45,956 nucleotides of DNA from a virus. A model generated the notes under the pieces. It worked only from the letters and a program-made list of their open reading frames with translations. It was not told the origin of the DNA and made no database searches. The position numbers and the translations under genes were made by a program. This document shows, piece by piece, positions 1 to 8,175 of the stretch (position 1 is its first letter; the number at the start of each line of letters is the position of its first letter). The stretch is taken from positions 1-45,956 of IMG/VR virus record IMGVR_UViG_3300033571_013083; one strand, 5' to 3'.

Positions 1-102
1 AAAGCCGGACGCCTTGAGCGCTCCCCCCACGCTGTCAGAAGCGAAGAAGGAGGTAAGGGCGTCGGGCTGTGGCTGCTTGGGATCAGGCAGTGCGGGGGGC
101 AT
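1..102 (-). CDS. Probable scaffold protein, N-terminal part (cut by window start)
   Basis: An ATG at 102-100 opens a frame of 34 codons that runs off the window start. It begins MPPALPDPKQ and overlaps the end of the 893-aa gene (stop at 83) by 20 nt. If the window is a circular contig, this frame continues without a phase change into the open frame that enters at base 45956. That would give one 212-residue protein ending at 45420, just upstream of the major capsid gene. The N-terminus is Pro-rich and lacks recognisable motifs. The join and the scaffold role are inferences. If the contig is not circular, this is just the start of an unknown truncated gene. Confidence 0.5.
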   Translation of the reverse strand, partial: MPPALPDPKQPQPDALTSFFASDSVGGALKASGF

Positions 103-2764
103 TTTCTGGTCGGCGGACGCCGCGATAAGTTCCCTTGGCTCGCTTCTCTCGAGCAATGCGCAGAAGAATCTGGATTTCGTCAGGCGTCAGAACCTGGCGT
201 GGGTTTGGTCCTTGGGTGGGCCGACCGGCCTTTTGGCCTGGTCGGTCAACCTTGACTTGATAGCGCTCAACTGGCTGGCCCTCGGTCTTTCCCCCACGAT
301 AAGGAGCATTGACTGGGGAGTAGACATCAATCCCATACTGCTTGAAGGCCTTAAGTTCCGCCTTGCTAAACTTCCTAGATGGGGCAGGAGGTGGCTTTAC
401 GCCACTCTTTGGATACTTGACAGGTACCTTTGGCGTGGGTTTAGTTCTTGGCTGGGACGGGGAACGAAGCCCCATTGCAGCAGTACGACGCACCTGCAAC
501 CCAGTTTCCTTTCGCGCACCCTTTGTGGCTTGTGGCAGAGACAGGGCCTCAAGTAGCTTGCTAATCAACGCATCCAGCTTTTCGGAAGGAGCAGCAGGCT
601 CCTTGACGTCTGGCGCTTGGCGACGAGATCTAACAACCGGAGCTCGCTTCATCTCCGGAGTAAGCTTGGTGGCGTAACCAAAGAATGGCAATCGGCCTGT
701 GGCTGGCTTTCGAGCAGGAGTCGTACGTGGCGCCTCCGCCGGTTGCTCGGGGGCTGGACCGGTGACAGGCTTGACAACGTCAATGATCTTTCCAGAGAGG
801 TCTTGGGCAAGAGGACGAATCATGCGTCCAGACTTGTCACGTCTGGCACCCAGCTGGGCAAGTACAGCCTCACCACCCTCAACACTCATCAGCGATTCAA
901 CAGTGGTGTTGAGAATGGAGTCAGCATTTTCCTGTGACATCTTTTTGCCACTGACCATCTGGGCAGCGTTGCGACGCATCTTCAAGAAGTCAGCTGCAAT
1001 GGACCGTGGGTTCTTGTTGCTGTTCAACTTCTCGATGATTGCCTTGCCCTCCTTTGTGAGAGCAATGGCTTCAGCGGAACGAGCCTTCTCAAACTGACTG
1101 GGAATTACGCCCTCTCGAAGGTTGAATCCACCAAGAGCGCTGGTTACGTAGTCGCGGCTACTACGCATCTTCTCCCCATACTGCATGGGTGGATTTGCTG
1201 GGATCTTGACACCCAAACTCTTGGCAATGGCTGGAAGATCTTTGCCCTTTACCAACCTTCGGAATTGCTTAGGGTTAAGCGGTGGGAGCTTGGCCTCCCT
1301 ACGCGCAGCTTGGATGTCAGCGGGCACACCCTTCGGTCGAGATCCTGCTGCTTTTTCCAGTGCAGCAGCTACATCATTGGGTACCCCACGTGGAGTTGTC
1401 AGTTCGGGACCGCGCCTACCGCTCTTCTTGCTACCTTGAATAGCAGCTCCTTCAACAGCTCCAGACTCTTCAATGAGACGCTCACGAGATTCTTGGGGGG
1501 TGTCAAAGTGTCGTGACTCTTGGGAGGCCTTGTTTGCAGCAGATTGCTCTCGTCGCTTGGCTGCCGCCTCACCAATGGACATCAGGTTTTCACGAGTAAC
1601 TGGGAGCTTGGTTTCTCGCTCTGCGTTCTTGATGGCAAGTTCAACTTTGGTCTTGATCTGTGCCATGCGCTCAGCCTGGGCTTCAGCATCTCGAAGCTTG
1701 ACAAGCGCTTGGTTACTGTCTGGGGTACCAGACTTGAACTTTCGGAAAGCCGCGCGGGCAGCAGACTCGGCGGCCTGCAGCTTGGGAAGAGCTTCTGTAG
1801 CCTGCTTCAGGATTTCTGCAGCCGGCACAGGCTTGTCAATCCCGGCATGGCTAATCATCAGCTCACCCTTGGAGCGCTCAATCTTGATCTTGGCTCCACG
1901 AAGGAATGCACCAAGCGTGGGGGTGACCTTGGGAAAGTCAGTGATTGTTGGGCGCTCACGAAGAATGGGTGGACGTCCGCCCTTTGATCCGTACTTGCTT
2001 GCACGCATCACTGCGATGCGCTCACTCGGATCGGTCGCAAGCCGCTTTCCACGCGGAAAGACTGATTCAAAACCAGGAGATCCTGGTTTTCCTTCTTCTG
2101 GTTTACGCTTTGGTGGGGGGAGAATGCCCTTTTTGATTGCTTCCCGAAGTTCCGGTCGCCGGGACATGAGAATGCTTTGAGTTGCCTTCTCCATTTCCTC
2201 GGGGCGAAGAAGGAGTCCCTTTTCGTCTCCGCCAGCAATGGTTTCAACTCGGAACTTCATGGAGGGGGTCGCTCCCTGCAAGACCCGCTCCGCCACCTTC
2301 TTCATCTCTTCTGGCGTGACTACGTTCTTTGCGCCCAGAATTTCACGGAGCTTGGCAAGTCTGGCATCATCTGGGTCCACGATTTCCGCACCAGCCGGTG
2401 ACTCCAGGATAGTTCGCGAATCTCCACCCTTGTCGTACTCACGGCCGTATGCTGTTTCCTTGGCTCGGACTCCCTTTCGAGCCTTGACATTTGCGGTGAG
2501 TACGCGAGCGCCACGAATGTACTCGTTGGCCAGCTTCTTTTGCTCAGCCGTGGCCTTGGGGTTCTTGAGGATGCTTTCTGCCCGGCGTGTCAACTCAAGA
2601 GCAAGAGCTTCATCGGAAAACGAAACACCCCGAAGAGCTGCGTCCCCCGTAAACTGATACTCGCCCTCCGCAACACCACGAGGCTTGCCATACTTGGGCT
2701 TGACCAATGCCTTGAATTCTGGAGACAGCTTCTCGAGAATATTCAGTAGGTTGAACTTGGCCAT
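83..2764 (-). CDS. Large basic protein of unknown function, probably virion-associated (893 aa)
   Basis: I do not recognise a family. The protein is 893 aa, very rich in Lys, Arg, Ala and Pro, with long probably disordered stretches (for example residues 210-270 and the last 200) between short helical segments rich in E, A and K. There is no Walker motif and no portal- or terminase-like signature. The start ATG at 2764 abuts the previous minus gene (stop 2764), so translation is likely coupled. It sits in the late cluster between the 144-aa gene and the probable scaffold. Position, size and basic character fit an internal or DNA-contacting virion protein, but that is inference. Confidence 0.6.
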   Translation of the reverse strand: MAKFNLLNILEKLSPEFKALVKPKYGKPRGVAEGEYQFTGDAALRGVSFSDEALALELTRRAESILKNPKATAEQKKLANEYIRGARVLTANVKARKGVRAKETAYGREYDKGGDSRTILESPAGAEIVDPDDARLAKLREILGAKNVVTPEEMKKVAERVLQGATPSMKFRVETIAGGDEKGLLLRPEEMEKATQSILMSRRPELREAIKKGILPPPKRKPEEGKPGSPGFESVFPRGKRLATDPSERIAVMRASKYGSKGGRPPILRERPTITDFPKVTPTLGAFLRGAKIKIERSKGELMISHAGIDKPVPAAEILKQATEALPKLQAAESAARAAFRKFKSGTPDSNQALVKLRDAEAQAERMAQIKTKVELAIKNAERETKLPVTRENLMSIGEAAAKRREQSAANKASQESRHFDTPQESRERLIEESGAVEGAAIQGSKKSGRRGPELTTPRGVPNDVAAALEKAAGSRPKGVPADIQAARREAKLPPLNPKQFRRLVKGKDLPAIAKSLGVKIPANPPMQYGEKMRSSRDYVTSALGGFNLREGVIPSQFEKARSAEAIALTKEGKAIIEKLNSNKNPRSIAADFLKMRRNAAQMVSGKKMSQENADSILNTTVESLMSVEGGEAVLAQLGARRDKSGRMIRPLAQDLSGKIIDVVKPVTGPAPEQPAEAPRTTPARKPATGRLPFFGYATKLTPEMKRAPVVRSRRQAPDVKEPAAPSEKLDALISKLLEALSLPQATKGARKETGLQVRRTAAMGLRSPSQPRTKPTPKVPVKYPKSGVKPPPAPSRKFSKAELKAFKQYGIDVYSPVNAPYRGGKTEGQPVERYQVKVDRPGQKAGRPTQGPNPRQVLTPDEIQILLRIAREKRAKGTYRGVRRPENAPRTA

Positions 2765-3198
2765 TAGAGGTTGATCTTGTCTTGGGTGTCCTTGAGACGG
2801 GCGACCACTTCGCCCGCAGCAGATCTTAGTGTGCCGGGTTTGACTATGCCAAACATCTTTCGTCCCTGCTCAAGCATGGAGACAGTGTCGTCGAGGTTGT
2901 CAATGATCTCCTGTGGCGGCAGGGTGTTGCGGGTACCGGGACGGTGCTGGGATCCGGGCAGAGAGAAGTCGGGTGCGCCGGGGCGGGTGATGGTGCGCAT
3001 CGCCAGCATGAAGGCGATGAGGTCCACAAGCACACGGTCCTTACGTGCGTGGATGAGGGGCACGTTCAGTTGGCGGCAGAGCCGGCGAAAGGAGCGACGA
3101 TTGAGGCCGAGAGCTGATAGCTCGCGGATCAGGTAGTCCTCACCGACGAGGCGCATCCCCCCACCGAAGGAGATGTACATCAGGTTGTGTGAGCTCAC
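2764..3198 (-). CDS. Small protein with a helix-turn-helix-like segment (144 aa)
   Basis: The start is a GTG at 3198 overlapping the upstream stop (GTGA); an in-frame ATG at 3180 is an alternative. Residues about 25-60 (ELSALGLNRRSFRRLCRQLNVP and the following helix) look like a helix-turn-helix, and the C-terminal 55 residues look helical. Translational coupling to genes on both sides puts it in the late operon. A small-terminase-like DNA-binding role would be tempting, because no terminase is visible in the window, but nothing beyond the possible HTH supports it. Confidence 0.5.
   Translation of the reverse strand: MSSHNLMYISFGGGMRLVGEDYLIRELSALGLNRRSFRRLCRQLNVPLIHARKDRVLVDLIAFMLAMRTITRPGAPDFSLPGSQHRPGTRNTLPPQEIIDNLDDTVSMLEQGRKMFGIVKPGTLRSAAGEVVARLKDTQDKINL
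3195..3198 (-). other. GTGA stop-start overlap
   Basis: The stop of the 435-aa gene and the GTG start of the 144-aa gene share these bases. This four-base overlap decides the start of the downstream gene and predicts reinitiation. Confidence 0.6.
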
Positions 3199-4502
3199 CG
3201 GTTAAACATGTTCAACATGGGGTTCAGGTTGAATGGGTTGTTTGCATCAACCGGGGGCTTGTAGTTGGGAACCGGCCTGACAGGTGCGTTGACAAACTTG
3301 TCGCGCTCACGCATGAACTCGGTGCGGTTCAACGCTGCTGGGTCACGTGCCTTAATTTGCTCAAGGAACATGCGCAGCTCTTGCAAACTCATGCCACTGG
3401 CAATGAGACGATCAAACTGATGTGCGACCTCGGGTGAAAGATTCTTCACCTCATCCCGCATTGCGCGAATGTCGTCCATCTCCTGGTTGTACTTGGTGGT
3501 GTCCCTGGCTGCTGACATGGCTTCACGCTGACGCCTTACAGCCTCCACGTCCCCCTTATCAATTTGTTCCCGGGTCACCTTGGGGAGTGGATCAAACTCT
3601 CGATTCCGCATGTTATCGAGGGCAACCGAGTCAAGACCAGGCTGCGGTGCACTCCGAGCCTCCATCTCACTTGCCTTCTTAAACTGCTCATACTGCTTAA
3701 GGAGTACATCGTCATATCCCCTTAGAGCATAATCAGCGGCTTCAGCTGCAGTACGGCTAGTTACGTTTGGATTGGTGCGCATGTACCACCTGGCAAATCG
3801 GTCTCTTTCCCTCTGGTCCGCTTGAGCCTTTCCTGCAGCAGCAACAGACTCGGCGCGTGACTTTCGACTTGCTGCAGCCTCGTTGTTTCGCTGCTGAGAC
3901 TGAAGGTCACGCAGACGATTCATGATGAGTCTGCGGGCCGGATCGTTAGGTGGAAGAGTTGAAAGAGTCTTCAGGTGTCCATTGATCTCATCCTTGATCG
4001 GATCACCTGTAATGGGCGAAGTTGCTGACTGTGACGAACCGCCACCAGAGCCACCAGATTGGGAGCCCGTTCCAGTTCCTGCAGGAGGTTGCGAACTAGA
4101 ACTGGGGCGGGTTGAAGCAGACATGGGTGTGGCCTGAATTGGGGTGGCCTGAATTGGGGCTGGAAGCTGCATCCCCGGACCGGTTCCGGTTGCACCACCA
4201 GTGACGCTTGGAACATTCATGCCGGCTGCAGCCGCCTGCAAATCTGCAAGACGTCGCATGCAATCTTGGTACTGAGCTCCATTTTTGTCTGGATACTGTG
4301 TACACTCCTGGGCAACCTGAGCGACCTGCTCCTCAAGCGACACAGCCCGACCTCCGCCGCCTCCACTCTGTCGCATCTTCTGAGCCTGAGACGAAAGATC
4401 TGAATACAAAGACTGGTTCGGGGAAGCTGCGTAGCGCGTGCCCGCTGTCATTGGGTTCGGAGTCGGACTCGACGGGTTCTGCGGCAGTTGGAATGAAGAC
4501 AT
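3195..4502 (-). CDS. Virion-type protein with disordered Gly/Ser/Pro/Gln linker (435 aa)
   Basis: This is the first gene of the minus block. The start at 4502 (MSSFQLPQ) is chosen because everything upstream is antisense to the helicase gene. No good ribosome site precedes it, so a start inside the gene is possible. Residues 1-150 are low complexity, with a tandem PIQAT repeat from a 15-bp duplication near 4132-4161. The C-terminal 250 residues are helical and charged. Its N-terminus resembles that of the 360-aa gene at 31795-32877 (MSSFTPSSPSP). A structural role is inferred from location only. Confidence 0.55.
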   Translation of the reverse strand: MSSFQLPQNPSSPTPNPMTAGTRYAASPNQSLYSDLSSQAQKMRQSGGGGGRAVSLEEQVAQVAQECTQYPDKNGAQYQDCMRRLADLQAAAAGMNVPSVTGGATGTGPGMQLPAPIQATPIQATPMSASTRPSSSSQPPAGTGTGSQSGGSGGGSSQSATSPITGDPIKDEINGHLKTLSTLPPNDPARRLIMNRLRDLQSQQRNNEAAASRKSRAESVAAAGKAQADQRERDRFARWYMRTNPNVTSRTAAEAADYALRGYDDVLLKQYEQFKKASEMEARSAPQPGLDSVALDNMRNREFDPLPKVTREQIDKGDVEAVRRQREAMSAARDTTKYNQEMDDIRAMRDEVKNLSPEVAHQFDRLIASGMSLQELRMFLEQIKARDPAALNRTEFMRERDKFVNAPVRPVPNYKPPVDANNPFNLNPMLNMFNR

Positions 4503-4518
4503 AGTTGGAGGATACGCG
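4503..4518. promoter_or_regulatory. 16-nt gap between divergent start codons
   Basis: Only 16 nt separate the ATG of the minus-strand 435-aa gene from the ATG of the helicase. It holds the helicase Shine-Dalgarno (GGAGGA, 4507-4512) and has no room for promoters. Transcription of each block must therefore start inside the opposite gene, or further away, giving overlapping antisense transcripts. Confidence 0.55.
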
Positions 4519-5916
4519 ATGAAAGTGCTGACGCAACGGAACCCGCTCAACAGTGCGGAGCCGATGGTGATTGCCCGGGCTATTTTGCGAGCAAGGTGGA
4601 CGACGCCGCAGGGCCGATTGGGTTTGTGGGAGTGGCGGGGCGAGCCGTGGGAGTGGTATGCGGGGAAGTGGGTGAGGAGAGATGAGCGGTGGTTGGAGGA
4701 GGCGCTATGGTTGGCGATGGAGGATGCACATGTGCAGACGCCGACTGCGACGGGTGTAGTGGTGAGGAGGCTGGGACCCACGATGCAGACTGTGGGCAAT
4801 GTGCAGGCGGCCCTGAGGGCGCTGATCCGGTTGAAGCAGAGCTATGCGCCGGCGTGGCTGGGCAGTGTGGTGGATACCCCGGAGCTGGATCGGTGCGTGG
4901 CGTTCGAGGATGTGGTTGTGGATGTGCTGACGGGCAAGACGATGCAGCGGGATGAGCTGCTGTTTGAGCCCGTGGTGGTAGGGTGTCAGTGGGATCCGGC
5001 GGCGGAGTGCCCGACGTGGCGTGGGTGCTTGGAGCAGTGGAGCGGTGGGGACGAGAAGTGGGTCAAGCTGCTGCAGAGGGCCATGGGGGCCATGCTGATG
5101 CCGGGGAGAAGGTGGCAGAGGTGGCTGCTGATGCAGGGCAGGGTGAGAGGTGGTAAGGGCACGATCATGCGGGTCGTGAAGAACCTTGTGGGCGATGGGT
5201 TTAGGGGGTTGAGCATGGCCCAGCTGGCTAGTCAGTTCGGGTTGTGGGGGGCTGAGGCAGCTAGGGTGCTGAGCGTAAGTGAATTTGGGGCGCTGAACAG
5301 CAGGGAAAGTGAATTGGCGGTGGCGTCACTGAAAAACATTGTGGGTGGGGACCCGGTAAGCATTGATCGGAAGTACATGGAGCCCATCCGGGATGTGGTG
5401 TTGCCCGGGTTCTTGGTGGTTCAGAGCAATGAGATCCCCAAGTTGCCCAACAGGGGGCAGGGTTTGGCCAGCAAGATGCTGGTTTTGCCCTTCTCGAACA
5501 GCTTCTTGGGTAGGGAAGACCTGCAGTTGGGCGAGAAGTTGGCTCAGGAGACGGCGGGTATTGCTGCCTGGGCGCTGGAAGGGGCCAAGGAGCTGCTGGA
5601 GACGACCGATTCGAGCTCGCTGTGGCCGGTTCCGACGGCTGCAGAGGAGGTTGTGGGCCGATTCCAGTCGCTGAATAACCCGGTGCAGGACTTCTTGGAG
5701 GCCCATTTCGTGGAGAACGAGACGGGCTTCGTGAGCACGACCAACATTTGGGGTCTGTGGCGCACGTGGAAGGTGAAGGTTGGGTATCGGGAGGAGCTGA
5801 GCCAGGCCAAGTTGGTGCATAGGGTGGTGGAAGAGGGCGCTTGGAAGCTTACAAGGGCCAGATTGGGCGAGGAGCGGATCCGGGGGGTCAGAGGTCTGGC
5901 CGTAAGGTCCGAATAG
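4519..5916 (+). CDS. D5/P4-type SF3 replicative helicase
   Basis: This is a superfamily-3 helicase of the phage P4 alpha / poxvirus D5 type, expected to unwind DNA at the phage origin. Residues about 90-200 fit the D5 N-terminal region. Walker A is GRVRGGKGT with K213, the Walker B-like acidic residue is E255 in SVSEFG, and a sensor Asn lies in VVQSNEIP. An NRGQGLASK segment probably supplies the arginine finger. No archaeo-eukaryotic or DnaG primase domain is fused; at 465 aa it is shorter than P4 alpha. The start at 4519 has GGAGGA 8 nt upstream. The next 527 nt are non-coding and iteron-rich, a typical place for the cognate origin. Confidence 0.85.
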   Translation: MKVLTQRNPLNSAEPMVIARAILRARWTTPQGRLGLWEWRGEPWEWYAGKWVRRDERWLEEALWLAMEDAHVQTPTATGVVVRRLGPTMQTVGNVQAALRALIRLKQSYAPAWLGSVVDTPELDRCVAFEDVVVDVLTGKTMQRDELLFEPVVVGCQWDPAAECPTWRGCLEQWSGGDEKWVKLLQRAMGAMLMPGRRWQRWLLMQGRVRGGKGTIMRVVKNLVGDGFRGLSMAQLASQFGLWGAEAARVLSVSEFGALNSRESELAVASLKNIVGGDPVSIDRKYMEPIRDVVLPGFLVVQSNEIPKLPNRGQGLASKMLVLPFSNSFLGREDLQLGEKLAQETAGIAAWALEGAKELLETTDSSSLWPVPTAAEEVVGRFQSLNNPVQDFLEAHFVENETGFVSTTNIWGLWRTWKVKVGYREELSQAKLVHRVVEEGAWKLTRARLGEERIRGVRGLAVRSE

Positions 5917-6013
5917 GTAGTTATCAGGGGTGAGATTTGGGTGTTATCGGTCGCGTTATTGGACTATGTTATTGGGACGTGGTGGCGATATTGAGGGAAT
6001 ATCGCGGGTGGGC

Positions 6014-6186
6014 GACCACACCTGACCACGTCCCGACCACATGAGGTGGTCTAGGTTAAGTGCTTGTCTTTCCTTTACTTATCTCTTCTCTGACCACTAA
6101 GACCAGGAGAATAGAAAAACTAGTAAGTGATGGGGCTATAGGTTTCTGGTTTATCTGGGGGTGTGGTCGGGGTGGTCGGGGTGGTC
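6014..6186. repeat. Iteron cluster GACCAC / GTGGTC (8 copies)
   Basis: GACCAC lies at 6014, 6024, 6035 and 6092; its complement GTGGTC lies at 6046, 6163, 6172 and 6181. The first four are spaced 10, 11 and 11 bp, close to one helical turn, so they would present on one DNA face. The pair at 6035/6046 forms an inverted repeat with a 5-nt centre. The last three are exact 9-bp tandem units (GTGGTCGGG, the last diverging). This arrangement suggests cooperative protein binding by an initiator or repressor. Confidence 0.7.
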
Positions 6187-6282
6187 ATGTGGAATTTATG
6201 AGGGAATTTTGGGAGGGGGATACCCTTTCATTTCCTATCGCCGCACAAATCCAGGGGGGTCATGGGGGGTAGTTCGCCCGAG

Positions 6283-6303
6283 CCCACAGCCCACAGCCCA
6301 CAG
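6283..6303 (+). repeat. Tandem heptamer CCCACAG x3
   Basis: Three perfect head-to-tail copies of a 7-bp unit lie between the iteron cluster and the first small early gene. Three copies with no spacers are too few and too short for CRISPR. It may be part of the origin or simple slippage. Confidence 0.6.
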
Positions 6304-6443
6304 TCCGGCTAACACACAGCTGGATGCTTGGTTGTTTGTTGCCTCGTAAATGGGAGGTTCCCCCGGGATGGAGGGGGTTGATGTGATTGCAGCGCATGTT
6401 GTGTCTGCAGCATCAGCCCTCAATCCTCTCTTCGGAGAATCAC

Positions 6444-6743
6444 ATGCGTACTTTCAATACCCGCGTTCACTTCACTCGTGACACCGAGACTGGCTTCGAG
6501 CGTGCGGAGCTGCAGGTGGAAGCGACCATCGGCGGTGTCTTCTCGACTTGGATCCCCATCGAGGCGAGCGCGTTCGTCGACAAGGAGGGCAAGCCGGTCA
6601 GCTTCCTCACCATCGCTGGCCTGTCCCTCAAGCGGTTGATGGCTGAGTCGAATGCGGAGCCGGAGCTGGTGACCCGCAAGCGCGTTGACACCAAGGCCGC
6701 TCCGAGTGCCGCTTCGGATTCGGAGGTCGCGTCCGCAGCCTAA
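6444..6743 (+). CDS. Small early protein of unknown function (99 aa)
   Basis: The start at 6444 has GGAG seven nt upstream. Residues 1-70 alternate in a beta-rich pattern (TRVHFTRDTETGFERAELQVEATIGG), and the last 30 are a charged, Ala/Ser-rich tail. No family is recognised. It is the first gene after the candidate origin and stands alone, closed by a strong terminator at 6761-6799, so it is probably a separately expressed early protein. Confidence 0.7.
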   Translation: MRTFNTRVHFTRDTETGFERAELQVEATIGGVFSTWIPIEASAFVDKEGKPVSFLTIAGLSLKRLMAESNAEPELVTRKRVDTKAAPSAASDSEVASAA

Positions 6744-6760
6744 ATCCTGCTCAGATCGTG

Positions 6761-6799
6761 GGCCCGGTTGGGGTTAGCGCCTCAGCCGGGCCTTTCTTT
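6761..6799 (+). terminator. Rho-independent terminator
   Basis: GGCCCGG (6761-6767) pairs with CCGGGCC (6786-6792), and the run TTTCTTT follows at once. It lies 18 nt after the stop of the 99-aa gene. Confidence 0.85.
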
Positions 6800-6828
6800 A
6801 TGCGGGCACAATTCGCGAGTGATTTCAA

Positions 6829-6891
6829 TACGCAGCCACGCCGCCATCCCAAGAAAAGGGAGAAGCCGCCGAGCAGGGGGCGGGCAGTAGG
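6829..6891 (+). promoter_or_regulatory. Conserved intergenic element, copy A
   Basis: This is about 62 nt and is repeated at 8248-8311. Identical blocks are TACGCAGCCAC, AAAAGGGAGA and GCAGGGGGC, in the same order and nearly the same spacing. Both copies follow a terminator hairpin and precede a gene by about 45-55 nt, which is where a phage promoter or a leader regulatory element should be. No clear sigma-70 -35/-10 pair is visible. Confidence 0.55.
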
Positions 6892-6944
6892 TACATCGAG
6901 TATCTACCCCATCCCACACATCTCTCACACAGGAGATCACTGCA

Positions 6945-7439
6945 ATGAACCGTTCCGAACTCGCTCACATCCGTACCACCATCACTGGCACTCGCAGTCT
7001 GCTGGCTGCCTACTTCTACGGCACCTTCGACATGACCAGTCTCCGCAGTGTTCTCAAGGAGGCCAAGGTTGACATCTTCCTCAACCACGAGATCGGCGGC
7101 GTCATGGACCACCTCGCCAACATCATCGAGGCCCTGGACCAAGCCATCGGCGACAATGAGCCCGGCGATCGCGAGCCCTTCGTCCCGGCTCCCGACACCC
7201 AAGACGAGGTCAGCTACTGCGCTGACTGTGGTTCGATCGAATGCACCCCTGCATGCCCCAACCGCATGCGTGTTGCCAAGGCTGATCCCACTTGCCCTCA
7301 CTGTGGCGGCTCCATGCTGGGCGACGGATGCACCACCGTCATGCACTGCGAGCGAGTGGACATCACCTCCGTGTGCGCCGAACCCGACTCGGCCCCCATC
7401 TTCTGTGACCCCAACACCCCCAACAACCCCAACGACTAA
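6945..7439 (+). CDS. Protein with C-terminal Cys-rich (zinc-ribbon-like) region (164 aa)
   Basis: The start has AGGAGA nine nt upstream. The N-terminal 75 residues look helical. Residues about 90-131 hold clustered cysteines: CADCGSIECTPACPNR, then CPHCGGSMLGDGC and a later HC. The CxxC pairs suggest one or two zinc-binding knuckles. The function is unknown; a nucleic-acid- or host-protein-binding early role is plausible. Its stop overlaps the start of the next gene (TAATG). Confidence 0.7.
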   Translation: MNRSELAHIRTTITGTRSLLAAYFYGTFDMTSLRSVLKEAKVDIFLNHEIGGVMDHLANIIEALDQAIGDNEPGDREPFVPAPDTQDEVSYCADCGSIECTPACPNRMRVAKADPTCPHCGGSMLGDGCTTVMHCERVDITSVCAEPDSAPIFCDPNTPNNPND

Positions 7440-7630
7440 TGGAACAGCTCACCATCGACGAACTGCGCAATGAACTCTTCATTGCCCTCTACACCGTCCG
7501 CAAAATCGAGAGCTCTATGTTCGAGTTCACACGCAGTGGAGACCTCGTGTCACCACGCGTCCTCTGCCCCATAAGGCGGGAACTCGAGAACGTACGAACT
7601 GCTCTCGACAAGGCTTACTCCAACATCTGA
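7439..7630 (+). CDS. Small helical protein of unknown function (63 aa)
   Basis: Coupled to the Cys-rich gene by a one-base stop-start overlap (TAATG). The product is mostly amphipathic helix with no recognised motif. The dense coupling and the hairpin right after it at 7644-7672 make it a credible last gene of a two-gene unit. Confidence 0.6.
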   Translation: MEQLTIDELRNELFIALYTVRKIESSMFEFTRSGDLVSPRVLCPIRRELENVRTALDKAYSNI

Positions 7631-7643
7631 CTCCTGTGGCCAC

Positions 7644-7672
7644 CCCCGGGCCGGAACGATGCCGGCCCGGGG
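7644..7672 (+). terminator. GC-rich hairpin after early gene pair
   Basis: An 11-bp perfect stem, CCCCGGGCCGG (7644-7654) with CCGGCCCGGGG (7662-7672), and a 7-nt loop. There is no U-tract, so it may act as an RNA-end-stabilising or Rho-assisted structure and not a classic intrinsic terminator. Confidence 0.65.
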
Positions 7673-7704
7673 TCGGCCCCCTATCCCCCCACGAAAGGAA
7701 CCCC

Positions 7705-7914
7705 ATGACTCTCATCGAAATCACATTGCTCTCCATCTTCCTCGCCCTCGTCATCGGCCTGTACCAGATCTTGGACGCCATCCGATCACCCGCATCACGA
7801 CGCGAGATGGGCGTCCATCTCCCCGAGGACGACGATGAATACAAGTTCATCGAAGTCGACCCCACCCCAGAACAGTTGGAGCAGATCATGAAGGAGTTCA
7901 AGAATGCCAAGTAA
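7705..7914 (+). CDS. Small single-pass membrane protein (69 aa)
   Basis: The start at 7705 has AAAGGA ten nt upstream, and the TCCCCCCACG motif sits at 7684-7693 right before it. Residues 3-23 (LIEITLLSIFLALVIGLYQIL) form one hydrophobic segment. The rest is an acidic tail, probably cytoplasmic. It could be an early host-takeover, superinfection-exclusion or holin-like protein; the early location argues against lysis. It overlaps the next gene by 11 nt. Confidence 0.65.
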   Translation: MTLIEITLLSIFLALVIGLYQILDAIRSPASRREMGVHLPEDDDEYKFIEVDPTPEQLEQIMKEFKNAK

Positions 7915-8164
7915 ACCCCAACCAGGGCCCAACAAGTTCTCCGTCACGTTCTTTAGGGATGGCGAAGAACTAGTACACGATTTCTACGCGTTCTTCTCAT
8001 TTGACAAGGACCCTTCAGGAACTGAGTTCTGGGAACTCACCAACGTGGTTGACTCGGAAGGCTTTATTGTTGACCCAGACTGCGACTCACCTCATGCTCG
8101 CTGGAGCATACGTGGTACACGACAAATCTTCCGTGAAGTAGAAGAACTCTTCTACGACGAATGA
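7904..8164 (+). CDS. Acidic protein of unknown function (86 aa)
   Basis: It begins inside the end of the membrane-protein gene (11-nt overlap) and ends just before a 14-bp hairpin. It is strongly acidic and aromatic-rich, with no recognised fold. High negative charge in small early phage proteins often fits DNA mimicry or inhibition of a host enzyme, but that is speculation. Confidence 0.6.
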   Translation: MPSKPQPGPNKFSVTFFRDGEELVHDFYAFFSFDKDPSGTEFWELTNVVDSEGFIVDPDCDSPHARWSIRGTRQIFREVEELFYDE

Positions 8165-8175
8165 CTCCTGTGTGT

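Larger units (their letters stand above)
5917..6443. other. Non-coding 527-nt region, candidate replication origin and leader
   Basis: I find no credible gene here. It holds a cluster of GACCAC/GTGGTC repeats (6014-6186), an A/T-richer stretch at about 6052-6160 between the two repeat groups, and a triplicated heptamer at 6283-6303. The last 60 nt form the leader of the next gene (GGAG at 6434-6437, ATG at 6444). Iterons next to an A/T-rich stretch, directly downstream of an SF3 helicase gene, are how P4-like origins look. The origin call is inference. Confidence 0.55.

Noticed and set aside
1473-2180. 235-aa and related plus-strand frames in 0-2.8 kb
   Set aside because: They are shadows of the 893-aa minus gene, Ser/Arg-rich and without ribosome sites.
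4503-4799. 99-codon upstream extension of the 435-aa minus gene
   Set aside because: It is fully antisense to the helicase start and reads as low-quality His/Ser/Thr-rich sequence; the ATG at 4502 is a better start.
6283-6303. Short tandem repeat as a CRISPR
   Set aside because: Seven-base units without spacers, only three copies and no cas genes nearby.
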